Source: Deltaproteobacteria bacterium
GTDB lineage: Bacteria; Desulfobacterota; Binatia; HRBIN30; CADEER01
Length of the DNA stretch: 61,670 bases
Direction: 5' to 3'
Assembly (NCBI GenBank): GCA_029262455.1
Contig: JAJCZJ010000041.1
Span: forward strand, 1-61,670
In this document: positions 18,228 through 26,840 of the stretch, piece after piece
Position numbering within the stretch: the first letter of the stretch is position 1
Layout: every line of letters starts with the position of its first letter
Notes under the pieces: generated by a model
Databases searched by the model: none
The model's input: the letters and a program-made list of their open reading frames with translations, nothing else
What the model was told of the DNA's origin: nothing
Program-made: the position numbers and the translations under genes

Positions 18228-19361
18228 GTGTTGGCCGACTTTTCAGACGTCGACCAAGCCTTTGACGAGGCGTTGGGGGCGGGCGTGTTCCCGGGTGCCG
18301 TCTTGCTGATTCGCGACTCCGGCGAGCGCGAAGTACGCGTTTACGGTAGCCGGTCGATCGAACCCGAACGTCAGCCGATGCGCGCGGAGACGATCTTCGA
18401 CCTGTCGTCGCTGACGAAACCGCTGGCGACGACTGTAGCGGTGATGTTGTTGGCGCGCGACGGACTATTGCGTCTCGACGATCGGGTGACGCGGTTCTTT
18501 CACAACTTCGGCGTCTTTGGCAAAACGCAGGTGACGTTTCGCCACTTGCTCAGTCATAGCTCTGGCCTGGCGGCGTGGCGTCCGTTCCACGAGCGCATTC
18601 GCGCCGTCGAGAAGCGGGGAGAAAAGGTCAATTTCCTTGGCAGCGAAGGTGCAAAGGATTTTGTTTATCAGGAGATCTGTCGTGAGCGGCCGGAGGCTGA
18701 AACCGGGACACGTGCGATCTATAGCGATCTCGGTTTCATGATGCTCGGTGCCGCGGTCGAGGTGATCAGCGGCAAATCGCTCGATCGGTTTTGTCAGGAG
18801 CGAATCTTTAAGCCGCTCGGGCTCCGCGCGACTGGCTTCGTGAACCTCAGCTTGGTGCGTTCGCGCCAGATCGAACCGGTCCTAGACATGATTGCGCCGA
18901 CCGAGCGATGTCCGTGGCGCAAGCGCGTCCTTTGCGGCGTCGTGCACGACGACAACGCGTACGCGATGGGCGGCGTGGCCGGTCATGCGGGGCTCTTCGG
19001 GTCCGCCGCCGACGTCGACAAGTTGGTTGAATGTCTGCGCGCTTGTTCACGAGGCGACGACGACTTTCTTCCCGCCTCGTTGGTGCGCGAGTTCTGGAAG
19101 CTCGAGGGAACCGTAAGCGACTCCACATGGGCACTCGGGTGGGACACTCCTGCCGCGACACGTTCGATGGCCGGTGTACGGTTCTCCAAGAACACGGTCG
19201 GCCATCTCGGTTTCACCGGCACGTCACTGTGGGTCGACCTGGAGCGTGGACGCAACGTCATCTTGCTCACCAATCGAGTGCACCCGCGGCGCGACAATGA
19301 TGCGATTCGCGAGTTTCGGCCGATGATCCACGACCGAATCAACCAAGCCCTCGACGCGTGA
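18228..19361 (+). CDS. Beta-lactamase-fold serine hydrolase (class C/esterase-like)
   Basis: A 377-aa protein of the beta-lactamase family (serine hydrolase/D-Ala-D-Ala carboxypeptidase-like). The Ser-x-x-Lys motif is in FDLSSLTKPLATT (about 60-75). The second motif is YSDLGFMMLG, with Tyr-Ser-Asp in place of Tyr-x-Asn, as in esterase EstB-like members. A conserved histidine-glycine stretch GHLGFTGTSLWVD near residue 325 stands where KTG sits in beta-lactamases. No signal peptide is visible, so it may act in the cytoplasm on recycled muropeptides or be an esterase. GTG start, 5 bp after ldcA. Confidence 0.88.
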   Translation: MLADFSDVDQAFDEALGAGVFPGAVLLIRDSGEREVRVYGSRSIEPERQPMRAETIFDLSSLTKPLATTVAVMLLARDGLLRLDDRVTRFFHNFGVFGKTQVTFRHLLSHSSGLAAWRPFHERIRAVEKRGEKVNFLGSEGAKDFVYQEICRERPEAETGTRAIYSDLGFMMLGAAVEVISGKSLDRFCQERIFKPLGLRATGFVNLSLVRSRQIEPVLDMIAPTERCPWRKRVLCGVVHDDNAYAMGGVAGHAGLFGSAADVDKLVECLRACSRGDDDFLPASLVREFWKLEGTVSDSTWALGWDTPAATRSMAGVRFSKNTVGHLGFTGTSLWVDLERGRNVILLTNRVHPRRDNDAIREFRPMIHDRINQALDA

Positions 19362-19431
19362 CGGACGGTATTGGCGCGGCGAGAAGGCGGCGCCGGAATG
19401 ATACGAAGTTGAGCGGAGGTCCAGGGACAAG

Positions 19432-20892
19432 ATGAGTCAACGACCACAGTCGGAGGGAAGAGGTGAGGTGGGGTGGGACGACCTGCATGTGGCTCACCTG
19501 ACGGCAGTTGCCGGGGTCGGTATGGCCGCACTTGCCGGCTTGCTCAAGGCGAGCGGTGTCACTGTGCGTGGGTCGGACGAGCACGTCTATCCACCTATGA
19601 GCGATGTTCTCGCCGATTTGGAAATCGATGTGATGGAGGGGTTTCACCCTCAGAACCTCGAACCGCGGCCGGACCTGGTGATCGTCGGCAACAAGATTTC
19701 GCGCGGCAACGCAGAGGCCGAGGCGCTGCTCGCTTCCGATATTCCCTACTACTCGATGGCGTCGGCTTTGGGACGGTTGTTCCTTGCCGATCGGCGTTCC
19801 CTGGTGGTGGCCGGCACCCACGGTAAGTCGACGTCTACGGCGATGTTGGCGCGAGTCCTACACAGCGCCGGCCGCGACCCGAGCATGATGGTCGGCGGTC
19901 ACGCGCTCGACTTTGGCGGAAACTACGCGCTCGGCCAGGGCCCGCACTTTGTCATCGAGGGGGACGAGTACGACAGTGCCTTTTTCGATAAGCGCCCAAA
20001 ATTCGTCCACTACAGGCCGGCTGCTGCGATCCTGACCGCGGTCGAGTTCGATCACGCCGACATCTACGCCGACCTCGATGCGATCAAAGCTTCCTTTCGG
20101 GAACTCACCGCGCTGATCCCCAAGGGGGCGCCGCTGGTCGTCAATGGCCACTTCCCGCATGCCTTGGAGATTGCGGAATCGGCCAGCCATTGCGCGGTCG
20201 AGACTTTTGGCGCCGAAGGCGCCGACTGGACGTATAGCGGGTTGCGCGACACTGGCGAACGCACGGTGTTCGAAATTCTCCATCGGGGGGGACGGGAAGG
20301 TGAGGTTTCCCTGCGTTCGCCGGGGTACATCAATGTCTGGAATGCCATGGGAGTCTATGTGCTGGCGCGCCAGGAAGGGCTCAGTCACCAAGAAATCGCG
20401 ACGGGTCTCGAGTCTTTTCACGGGGTTGCGCGCCGGCAGGAGCTGGTTGCGGTCGATTCCGACGTGACCTTGATCGATGATTTTGCACACCATCCGACAG
20501 CCGTCGAAGGAGTCCTGGGTGCCCTGCGAGAGCGTTATCCCGAGCGCAGGATCTGGGCTCTCTTCGAGCCGCGATCGAATACCTCACGCCGAGCCGTGTT
20601 CCAGGACGACTATGCGCGAGCTCTCTGCCAAGCCGACGAGGTAGTGCTGGCCTCGGTATTTCGCAAAAAAACAGACGTCGTGGCACCCGGCGACGAGCTG
20701 TCGACCGAGCAATTGACGAGAGATTTGGGAGAGAAACAGGTGCGGGCGCGGGTTGCAGCCGATGCGGACCAGATTGCCGGGTTGGTGCTGGCCGAAATCG
20801 AACCCCAGGACGTCGTCGTGATGATGTCGAACGGGGCTTTTGGGGGTTTGCGAGGACTGCTGCAGACGGGACTGAGTCAGGGCGCCGGGTAG
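19432..20892 (+). CDS. mpl: UDP-N-acetylmuramate:tripeptide ligase Mpl
   Basis: This 486-aa Mur-ligase paralog reattaches recovered L-Ala-gamma-D-Glu-meso-DAP tripeptide to UDP-MurNAc. Visible are the Rossmann-like start VAGVGMAALAGLLKASG, the P-loop AGTHGKSTSTAML, EGDEYDSAFFDKRPKF (Mpl-typical), the DHADIY segment and DDFAHHPTAVEGVLGALRERYP. Length is slightly above E. coli Mpl (457 aa). It sits 70 bp after the serine hydrolase. The presence of Mpl together with LdcA shows a tripeptide salvage route, and supports meso-DAP type peptidoglycan. Confidence 0.95.
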   Translation: MSQRPQSEGRGEVGWDDLHVAHLTAVAGVGMAALAGLLKASGVTVRGSDEHVYPPMSDVLADLEIDVMEGFHPQNLEPRPDLVIVGNKISRGNAEAEALLASDIPYYSMASALGRLFLADRRSLVVAGTHGKSTSTAMLARVLHSAGRDPSMMVGGHALDFGGNYALGQGPHFVIEGDEYDSAFFDKRPKFVHYRPAAAILTAVEFDHADIYADLDAIKASFRELTALIPKGAPLVVNGHFPHALEIAESASHCAVETFGAEGADWTYSGLRDTGERTVFEILHRGGREGEVSLRSPGYINVWNAMGVYVLARQEGLSHQEIATGLESFHGVARRQELVAVDSDVTLIDDFAHHPTAVEGVLGALRERYPERRIWALFEPRSNTSRRAVFQDDYARALCQADEVVLASVFRKKTDVVAPGDELSTEQLTRDLGEKQVRARVAADADQIAGLVLAEIEPQDVVVMMSNGAFGGLRGLLQTGLSQGAG

Positions 20893-20899
20893 TGGCCCT

Positions 20900-20919
20900 G
20901 CGCCGACCGGTCGAGGCGC
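20900..20919 (+). terminator. Hairpin after mpl, possible terminator
   Basis: GCGCC at 20900-20904 pairs with GGCGC at 20915-20919, enclosing the self-complementary GACCGGTC. It is 8 bp past the mpl stop. A T-run (ATTTTT) follows only about 25 bp later, so the intrinsic type is not certain. Confidence 0.4.
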
Positions 20920-20960
20920 ATGCGACATGCCGAAAACCCCCGATTTTTAAAGCATTTCTG

Positions 20961-20990
20961 TTGACACTGTGAGGGGTGCTTCTGCTAAGT
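20961..20990 (+). promoter_or_regulatory. Candidate promoter for the 1487-aa secreted protein
   Basis: A perfect TTGACA -35 box at 20961-20966 is followed after 17 nt by GCTAAG at 20984-20989 (three of six matches to the -10 consensus). It lies about 75 bp before the gene and after the mpl hairpin. The weak -10 keeps confidence low. Confidence 0.35.
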
Positions 20991-21064
20991 GAGGAGGACT
21001 CTTACAAAGCAATAAATAGTTGGCTTGCAGTGCAGCATGACTCAGCCTTCTCCGGGGGAAAGTA

Positions 21065-24000
21065 ATGTCTAGGAGATGGGGGCGTTGGATGCGTTTGGCT
21101 AGTTCGCAACATCCGTTTCGATTTGGCGTTGCGCGGGCGGACGGTTTCCGTTCGATATCCGTGCGATGTGTGATCATCGTCGCGTTACTTGCGTCGGCAT
21201 CGCCGGTCGCAGCTTCTCACCTGCGGTACTCGCATGTGAACTGGTCGCCGCGGGTCGATGTTGATCCGAATGCGATCGACTTCACCGTCGAGGCTGTTTG
21301 GCGTCGGACTGCGTTTCGCACCGGGAACGATCGCTGTATCGACGCAGCGACTTTGAGCGACACGGCGTGCACCGGAGCTGGAGACTTCGCCGGCGTGGGT
21401 GACATCATTCACGAGCGCCAGGGAGATACACGTTTCGATCCAGGTGACGCGAGCGGTTTGATCGGCGGGCCTGGCGCGCTCTCGAACGCGTTGCTGTTTC
21501 TCGTTACCTCGGTCGATGTCGATAACAACTGGTTGTTCACGGTCGCGGTCGATCCGGGAAGTCTGCCCGCGGCGTCGCCACCGTACGACACCGCGATTAC
21601 GCACGTCTATCCGAACGCCGGCGACTTCACCGCGACGATGGCTGACTGTTGCCGCATCGGCGAGTGTCACGAGCCCAACGCTCACATGAACAACCCGGAC
21701 AGCAACTACCGAGTCGAAACCCGGGTGAACGTTGGCACCGGCAATAGCTCACCGGTGACCGGCTTGCCGCCGATCGTGCTTTGCCCGGTGGACGGCTTGT
21801 GCCAATTCACCGTGCCTGTCTCGGACGACGATCTGGATCCGGTGACGTTTCGGTTGTCGACCTCAGCGGAATCGGGCATCGACTCTCATCCTGGCGCTCC
21901 GCAATGTCCGAACTCTGCGAGTATCGACTCCTTGACCGGCATCTACACCTGGGACACCACTGGCTGCGCGGTTGCGGGAGATCCGTTCCCCGAGCCTCCG
22001 GATGGTGGCTGCAACGACGCTTCGCTCAACACGCTCTACTCGACGCAGGTGATGATCGAGGAAGCGCCGGGTGGTAGTCGGGTCGCGGTCGATTTTCTGA
22101 TCCAGCTCGTGTCGTCTTGTGTGCTGGGAAACGAAACTCCGACGTTTGATCCTCCGACTCCTACTTGCGGCTCATCGCTGGCAGTGAATCCGGACGGTTT
22201 GTTGACCTTTGACGTCTCGTCATCCGATCCCGACGCTGCGGATACGGTCCAGCTCAATGCGATTGGTCTGCCGTCGGGTGCGACGATGTCACCGGGTCTG
22301 CCGACTTCGGGGCAACCGGCTCAGAGTTCCTTCTCGTGGGTGCCGTCGGCTGCCCAGCAAGGGCAGCACGTGGTTACGTTCACCGCGGTCGACGGCTGCG
22401 GCGAGCAAGCGACGTGTGTGATTACGATCGACGTCAGTGACGAAAACTGCACGGACGGAGTGGACAACGATGGCGACGGATTAGCCGACTGCGCGGATCC
22501 GGACTGCGCTGCGACGCCGTGTGATGATGGCTTGTTCTGCACGTCGGGAGACACGTGCTTGGCCGGGGTGTGCTCGGGCGGACCCGTCTCTTGTGACGAT
22601 GGCAACGATTGTACCATCGACAGCTGCGACGAGGGCTCGACGTCTTGTGTCAATGACTCCGCCGCGGCCAACGGCAATGCTTGCGACGATGGGGAGTTCT
22701 GTACGGACGGCGACTCGTGTTCGGCTGGTTCGTGCACCGCCGGGGGCGCGCGCGATTGTTCTTCGTTCGACAATGGTTGCAACCTCGGAGTTTGTAACGA
22801 ATCAATCGATCAGTGTGAGCCTCTGCCGGCCAACGATGGGTCGCTGTGCGACGATTTGCTCTTTTGCACGACCGGCGAGTTTTGTACGAGTGGCGTTTGC
22901 GCCGGGGGGGCTGCACTCAGTTGCGGCGATGGGAACTCGTGCACCATCGATTCGTGTGACGAGGGAGCCGATCAGTGTGTCAATCAAGTCGTCGCCGGTT
23001 GCTGCGGCAACTCGATCGTCGAGTCTGGCGAGGAGTGTGACGACGGCAATTTGATCGGTGGTGATGGTTGCGAACCCGACTGCTCGCGTTCGACGGGGTG
23101 CAGCTTTACCTACGGAGTTGGTGCCGAGCTGTTTGTTGGAGGCTGTGGCAGCCCCAACTACGGTACGGTGCAATCCGCTGTCGATGCGGCGCAGGACGGC
23201 GATACTGTGTCGATCTGTCCCGGTGTTTACAATGAGTCGGTTGTCGTCAATGCAGAGATCACCCTTCGGTCGAGTGCGGGTGCGGCTGTGACCGAAGTGC
23301 GCGCCAACGGTACTGCGATCGACATTCGGCGCAGCGGTGTCTCGGTCGAAGATCTGACGGTTGTGTCGGATACAGGATCGGCCATTGAGGCGAATACGAT
23401 CTGTCCGCTGGCGCAGTCCACGTGTGGATCTTCAGCCGGGTCGAACCTGCGCATAACGGGCAATGTTCTCCGCGACAGTGTTGCGGGTGTCCACTGGACG
23501 TCGCGGGTGGATTGCGTGGAGATTTCGAGCAACCAATTGATCGACAACGTGGCTCCGATTTCGCTGCTGCAGGCGGTCGGCCCGCCGGCAATTTTTGTCG
23601 AAGTGGGCGGCGAGAGTGGCGGCCTTGGGGTTGGCAACACGGTCCAAGGCGGCGGCTCGATCGGCGCGGCTGTCGAGGTCGCCGGAATTGGCGTGTCGGT
23701 TGTTGCGAACCAGATCGAGGCGTCGGTCGCCGATGGATTGTTGGTGCGCGATTCCGGAGGCGACGCGGTAACGATCGCGGCGAACACCATCACGGGATCG
23801 GCTGCGGCCGGTGTGGTGCTGTCGAATGTCGGTGTCGGATCGACTCTGGTCGAGAACGATATCGACTCCAACGTCGGCGATGGCATCCGAATCGAGTCCG
23901 GAGCCGTGGACGCGCGGGTCGAGAACAATAATATCGAGAACAATGGAGTTGGGTTGGCCAACGAGGCCGGGGCTGGAGTGCTCGATGCTACTCTGAATTG

Positions 24001-25528
24001 GTGGAATTCTCAGACCGGGCCGAGCGGTGTGTTTGCCGGGGTCGGTGACTCGATCGAGAATCGATCCGGAGCGACGACCGACTTCGTTGAGTTCTTATGT
24101 CGCCGCTTCCCGGAAGGGTTTGCCAGCGTCGACGGGATCTGTAGCGTCGAGACGGCGGAATTGCGGCAGCTGGTGCCTGGAAGGCGGCCCGACGTCGATC
24201 CGTTTGGGCGGTTCATTGTTTTCGAGTCTTCGAAGGAACTCGATGTCGATGGTCGTAGTTCTTTGGAGAACCCCGATCTCAGTCAAGAGATCTTCCTACT
24301 CGACCGCCATCCGCGACCGAAGTTGGGTGGGATCTGTCTCGGGGGGCTGCTGCCGTGCGATTTCGATGATGTGCAGTCGTGCACGACCTGCACCGGTAAT
24401 CACGAGTGTCCCGGCGATCCGAATGCTGACCCGATCGTGCTCAACGGCGAGTGCGTTCAGATTACTCAGCTCACGGACGATCCGACTGGGGCGGCGCTCA
24501 GCTCGGCGCCACGAATCACCGGCCGCGGCAAGGAAGTCTTCTGCGCGACCACGGCTGATCAAATGGGGACCAACGCCGACGGCTCGAGCGAAGTGCTAGC
24601 GTGGAATCGACGTCAGCACGAAAAGGGCAACGTGGCTGGAGCTCATACGATGTTGACGGACGCTCCAAGTGGCATCGACTATGGAGCAGTAGCCCCCAGT
24701 CTAACCGGCCGCTTTATTGCCGTAGAATCAAACGCTGACCCAGTTGGGGACAATCCCGACGGCAATATCGAGATCTTCGTCTATTCCCCGCGCAAGGATG
24801 TGTGGTTCCAAGTGACCCGCACGACCGGTTTCTGTACGGTCAGTGGCGGCGAGTGTGCGACTGTCGATGATTGCGAAGGTCCGGGCGACACCTGTCAGGT
24901 TGTAGACAACCGCCATCCCTCAACGGTTGATGGGAAGCGGATTTCTTTCGAATCCACGGGTGATCTACACAGCAACCCGAAGGTTCAGGGGGTCAACAAT
25001 CCTGACCACAATCGCGAGATTTTTGTCGCAAAACTCAAGAAGAGCGGGACGCCTGTGATCACTCAAGTTACCGATTCGCAGGCCCCGGTGGCGAACATGT
25101 CCCCGAGTAGTGATACGCGTGCGAAGTTAGTTGCTTTCAGCTCCGACGGCGATTTCTCCGGAAACAATGTGGACGGTTCACGGGAAATCTTCGTGTGGAC
25201 GGCGAAAACGAATACGTTCGAGCAGGTGACCGATGCTCCGACAGGGGACAGCGACAATCCAGTCATTGGTGCGAGTGGACGTTGGTTGGTGTTCGAGTCG
25301 ACGTCGGATCTCAACCTGAACGGCGCGACGAACCGTCGAGTCTTTCAGTTTGATCGCGAACTAGGCGAGTTCCTGACTCTTTCGCGACTGCGATTCGGTG
25401 TGAACCAGTTGCCGCGGATTCGGCGTCGGCGTTTCGTCACATGGGAGTCGACGGCGAACCTAACGGGTGGAAACCCGAGCGGTGACTGGGCAGTTTTTGT
25501 ATTCGATCGTAAGAAGAATGATGACTGA
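21065..25528 (+). CDS. Giant mosaic secreted protein: cysteine-rich repeats, beta-helix and TolB-like propeller
   Basis: A 1487-aa exported protein. The signal peptide ends near residue 50 (CVIIVALLASASPVAAS). About 50-340 is an unrecognised N-terminal region; about 355-455 is a cadherin/Ig-like domain. About 460-670 are cysteine-rich repeats of CDDGLFCTSGDTC and CDDGNDCTIDSC type, ending with a DUF4215/Myxococcus cysteine-rich motif (GEECDDGNLIGGDGCEPDC). About 690-1000 is a right-handed beta-helix (TVQSAVDAAQDGDTVSICPG then short parallel repeats). About 1035-1480 has PD40/TolB-like repeats (FIVFESSKELDVDG, REIFVWTAKTN). It probably sits on the cell surface. It has a ribosome-binding site GGGGGAAAG before ATG and a convergent hairpin pair after its stop. 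Confidence 0.9.
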   Translation: MSRRWGRWMRLASSQHPFRFGVARADGFRSISVRCVIIVALLASASPVAASHLRYSHVNWSPRVDVDPNAIDFTVEAVWRRTAFRTGNDRCIDAATLSDTACTGAGDFAGVGDIIHERQGDTRFDPGDASGLIGGPGALSNALLFLVTSVDVDNNWLFTVAVDPGSLPAASPPYDTAITHVYPNAGDFTATMADCCRIGECHEPNAHMNNPDSNYRVETRVNVGTGNSSPVTGLPPIVLCPVDGLCQFTVPVSDDDLDPVTFRLSTSAESGIDSHPGAPQCPNSASIDSLTGIYTWDTTGCAVAGDPFPEPPDGGCNDASLNTLYSTQVMIEEAPGGSRVAVDFLIQLVSSCVLGNETPTFDPPTPTCGSSLAVNPDGLLTFDVSSSDPDAADTVQLNAIGLPSGATMSPGLPTSGQPAQSSFSWVPSAAQQGQHVVTFTAVDGCGEQATCVITIDVSDENCTDGVDNDGDGLADCADPDCAATPCDDGLFCTSGDTCLAGVCSGGPVSCDDGNDCTIDSCDEGSTSCVNDSAAANGNACDDGEFCTDGDSCSAGSCTAGGARDCSSFDNGCNLGVCNESIDQCEPLPANDGSLCDDLLFCTTGEFCTSGVCAGGAALSCGDGNSCTIDSCDEGADQCVNQVVAGCCGNSIVESGEECDDGNLIGGDGCEPDCSRSTGCSFTYGVGAELFVGGCGSPNYGTVQSAVDAAQDGDTVSICPGVYNESVVVNAEITLRSSAGAAVTEVRANGTAIDIRRSGVSVEDLTVVSDTGSAIEANTICPLAQSTCGSSAGSNLRITGNVLRDSVAGVHWTSRVDCVEISSNQLIDNVAPISLLQAVGPPAIFVEVGGESGGLGVGNTVQGGGSIGAAVEVAGIGVSVVANQIEASVADGLLVRDSGGDAVTIAANTITGSAAAGVVLSNVGVGSTLVENDIDSNVGDGIRIESGAVDARVENNNIENNGVGLANEAGAGVLDATLNWWNSQTGPSGVFAGVGDSIENRSGATTDFVEFLCRRFPEGFASVDGICSVETAELRQLVPGRRPDVDPFGRFIVFESSKELDVDGRSSLENPDLSQEIFLLDRHPRPKLGGICLGGLLPCDFDDVQSCTTCTGNHECPGDPNADPIVLNGECVQITQLTDDPTGAALSSAPRITGRGKEVFCATTADQMGTNADGSSEVLAWNRRQHEKGNVAGAHTMLTDAPSGIDYGAVAPSLTGRFIAVESNADPVGDNPDGNIEIFVYSPRKDVWFQVTRTTGFCTVSGGECATVDDCEGPGDTCQVVDNRHPSTVDGKRISFESTGDLHSNPKVQGVNNPDHNREIFVAKLKKSGTPVITQVTDSQAPVANMSPSSDTRAKLVAFSSDGDFSGNNVDGSREIFVWTAKTNTFEQVTDAPTGDSDNPVIGASGRWLVFESTSDLNLNGATNRRVFQFDRELGEFLTLSRLRFGVNQLPRIRRRRFVTWESTANLTGGNPSGDWAVFVFDRKKNDD

Positions 25529-25549
25529 TCCGAAGGCGCGCAGGGGAAT

Positions 25550-25588
25550 GCGGGCGCTTTAGCGCCCGCGGCCCCGCCGGTCGGCGGG
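25550..25588. terminator. Two adjacent hairpins between convergent genes
   Basis: GCGGGCGCT/AGCGCCCGC (25550-25569, 2-nt loop) and CCCGCC/GGCGGG (25573-25588) lie in the 93-bp gap between the convergent giant protein gene and the small XRE gene. Both are perfect stems and could stop transcription from both sides, although no U-tract follows. Confidence 0.55.
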
Positions 25589-25621
25589 AATGAACCCGCC
25601 AACTCGGATCGTCTTACTTTG

Positions 25622-25873
25622 CTAGATGTCTTTACCGACGTGGCCGATGAGCGGCGCAGCGTCGTGGTCGAGATCTAGAGGGATCGCTGCCTGAGAAGCG
25701 AGTCCCTGCATTGCCTTGCGGGCCAGGCGGCTTGGTTCGATGTGGCCGTTCTCCCAACGGTTCACGGTTGATACCGTTACACCGATCGAGTGTGCGAACT
25801 CTTCCTGTGTCATCGCCAGACGATGACGTAGGGATTGAATCAGACCACCTTGTTGGTTCTTCGACATTGACAT
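25622..25873 (-). CDS. Small XRE-family helix-turn-helix regulator, 83 aa
   Basis: A single-domain Cro/C1-type regulator: LRHRLAMTQEEFAHSIGVTVSTVNRWENGHIEPSRLARKA covers the five-helix HTH (about residues 12-60). The C-terminal 20 residues are acidic. The Met at 25873 is chosen because GGAGGAAC precedes it. The upstream gap contains three palindromic or partially repeated sequences that could be its own operators. No effector domain or partner toxin is adjacent. Confidence 0.85.
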   Translation of the reverse strand: MSMSKNQQGGLIQSLRHRLAMTQEEFAHSIGVTVSTVNRWENGHIEPSRLARKAMQGLASQAAIPLDLDHDAAPLIGHVGKDI

Positions 25874-25922
25874 GTTTTTTGTTCCTCCATTCACGCCTCG
25901 GGGTATCAGCAGCGAAATGCAC

Positions 25923-26003
25923 GGCACGTGCCAGCCCGATCGGCGAGATTTCGACAGGCTTCTGAGGGGGGTCGGCACAACGCTGTCCGGCGAGATCTCG
26001 CCG
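25923..26003. promoter_or_regulatory. Palindrome cluster upstream of the XRE regulator, candidate operators
   Basis: GGCACGTGCC (25923-25932) is a 10-bp palindrome. CGGCGAGATTTCG (25941-25953) resembles the perfect 16-bp palindrome CGGCGAGATCTCGCCG (25988-26003). They lie 50-130 bp upstream of the regulator start, where an autoregulatory site is expected. Confidence 0.45.
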
Positions 26004-26187
26004 ACCGTTCATATTTGGTCGATTCATCACGCACGCGCCGCTGCAGGCGCTTTGTAAGGGGCTCGCGACTGTGCTGTGGGCGTGGCCCTAAGGTGCTGTA
26101 TTAGATAGGGAATGTAGTGTCGTCGCGGCGGGCTAGGTGGTTTGCCGCGGGGTGGATGCTGCCGCTGCAGACGACTGATAACGCGAT

Positions 26188-26538
26188 CTAGCGGCTGCTG
26201 CGGCGTCGAGTTTTCGACGGATTTGCAGCACGAGTCACGGGATCGACCGATTTGCTGAGCAAAGTAATTGACTTCTCGAGCTGAGCGACGCGTTCGCTGA
26301 GGTCCGAAATCTCTGCTCGGGTCGGAATTTGGAGTCGTTCGAGGATCGCCGAAACGATCCGGCTAACTTGTGGCTCGATCGAAAGTCGCCCAGGTGGAGT
26401 AGTGCTTGGCTTGGGTGATTCCTTGCGGGAACGGGCACTTACCAGCGCCGCCTCGGCATCGCGCTGCAGGCCGCGCAGCTTGCGCGCCAGAGATTCAAGG
26501 GGGCCGTTCATGGTCACTGGAGCTTTTCGCGAACCCAT
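26188..26538 (-). CDS. Phasin-like coiled-coil protein
   Basis: A 116-aa basic, helical protein. The segment SAILERLQIPTRAEISDLSERVAQLEKSITLL (about 63-95) matches the pattern seen at the C-terminal side of polyhydroxyalkanoate granule-associated proteins, where an amphipathic helix is followed by a PTRxDxxxLxxRVxxLE coiled coil. The remainder is low-complexity Ser/Pro/Arg. No PHA synthase is in the window, so the role is inferred from pattern only. Met10 (26511) is an alternative start. Confidence 0.65.
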   Translation of the reverse strand: MGSRKAPVTMNGPLESLARKLRGLQRDAEAALVSARSRKESPKPSTTPPGRLSIEPQVSRIVSAILERLQIPTRAEISDLSERVAQLEKSITLLSKSVDPVTRAANPSKTRRRSSR

Positions 26539-26840
26539 GGATCAACGGTAGCGATGGATCGGGCGCTCGGCAAATCGGATGTTGGTCGTCCAACCTTGGA
26601 AGCGGACCACAGTGGACGAGCGCGGTAGCTTCGCAACTTGCAGCAATCCTCAGAATCGCTCCATCATTACTTGTCGAAGGGTGAACGAGGGGCGGATTTG
26701 ACTTTGTATTGGTGCCGTCGCTGAAGGGATGAAGTAGGCGGGGGAGACCTTTGGGGCTCGCGTTTGGTGTCGGCGACACGAGCCCGGTACGTTGACGTGT
26801 TTCACCCGTGGGGACATAGTACGCCCGCGGCTTAAACGGG
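26539..26840. other. Intergenic region between divergent genes
   Basis: About 300 bp with no credible gene. It should carry the promoters of the phasin-like gene (minus) and the Thr/Arg-rich protein (plus), but no convincing -35/-10 pair was recognised. Confidence 0.5.

Noticed and set aside
21048-21083. 11-codon leader peptide before the giant secreted protein
   Set aside because: An ATG and stop overlap the gene start, but the peptide has no attenuator-like features and is likely chance.
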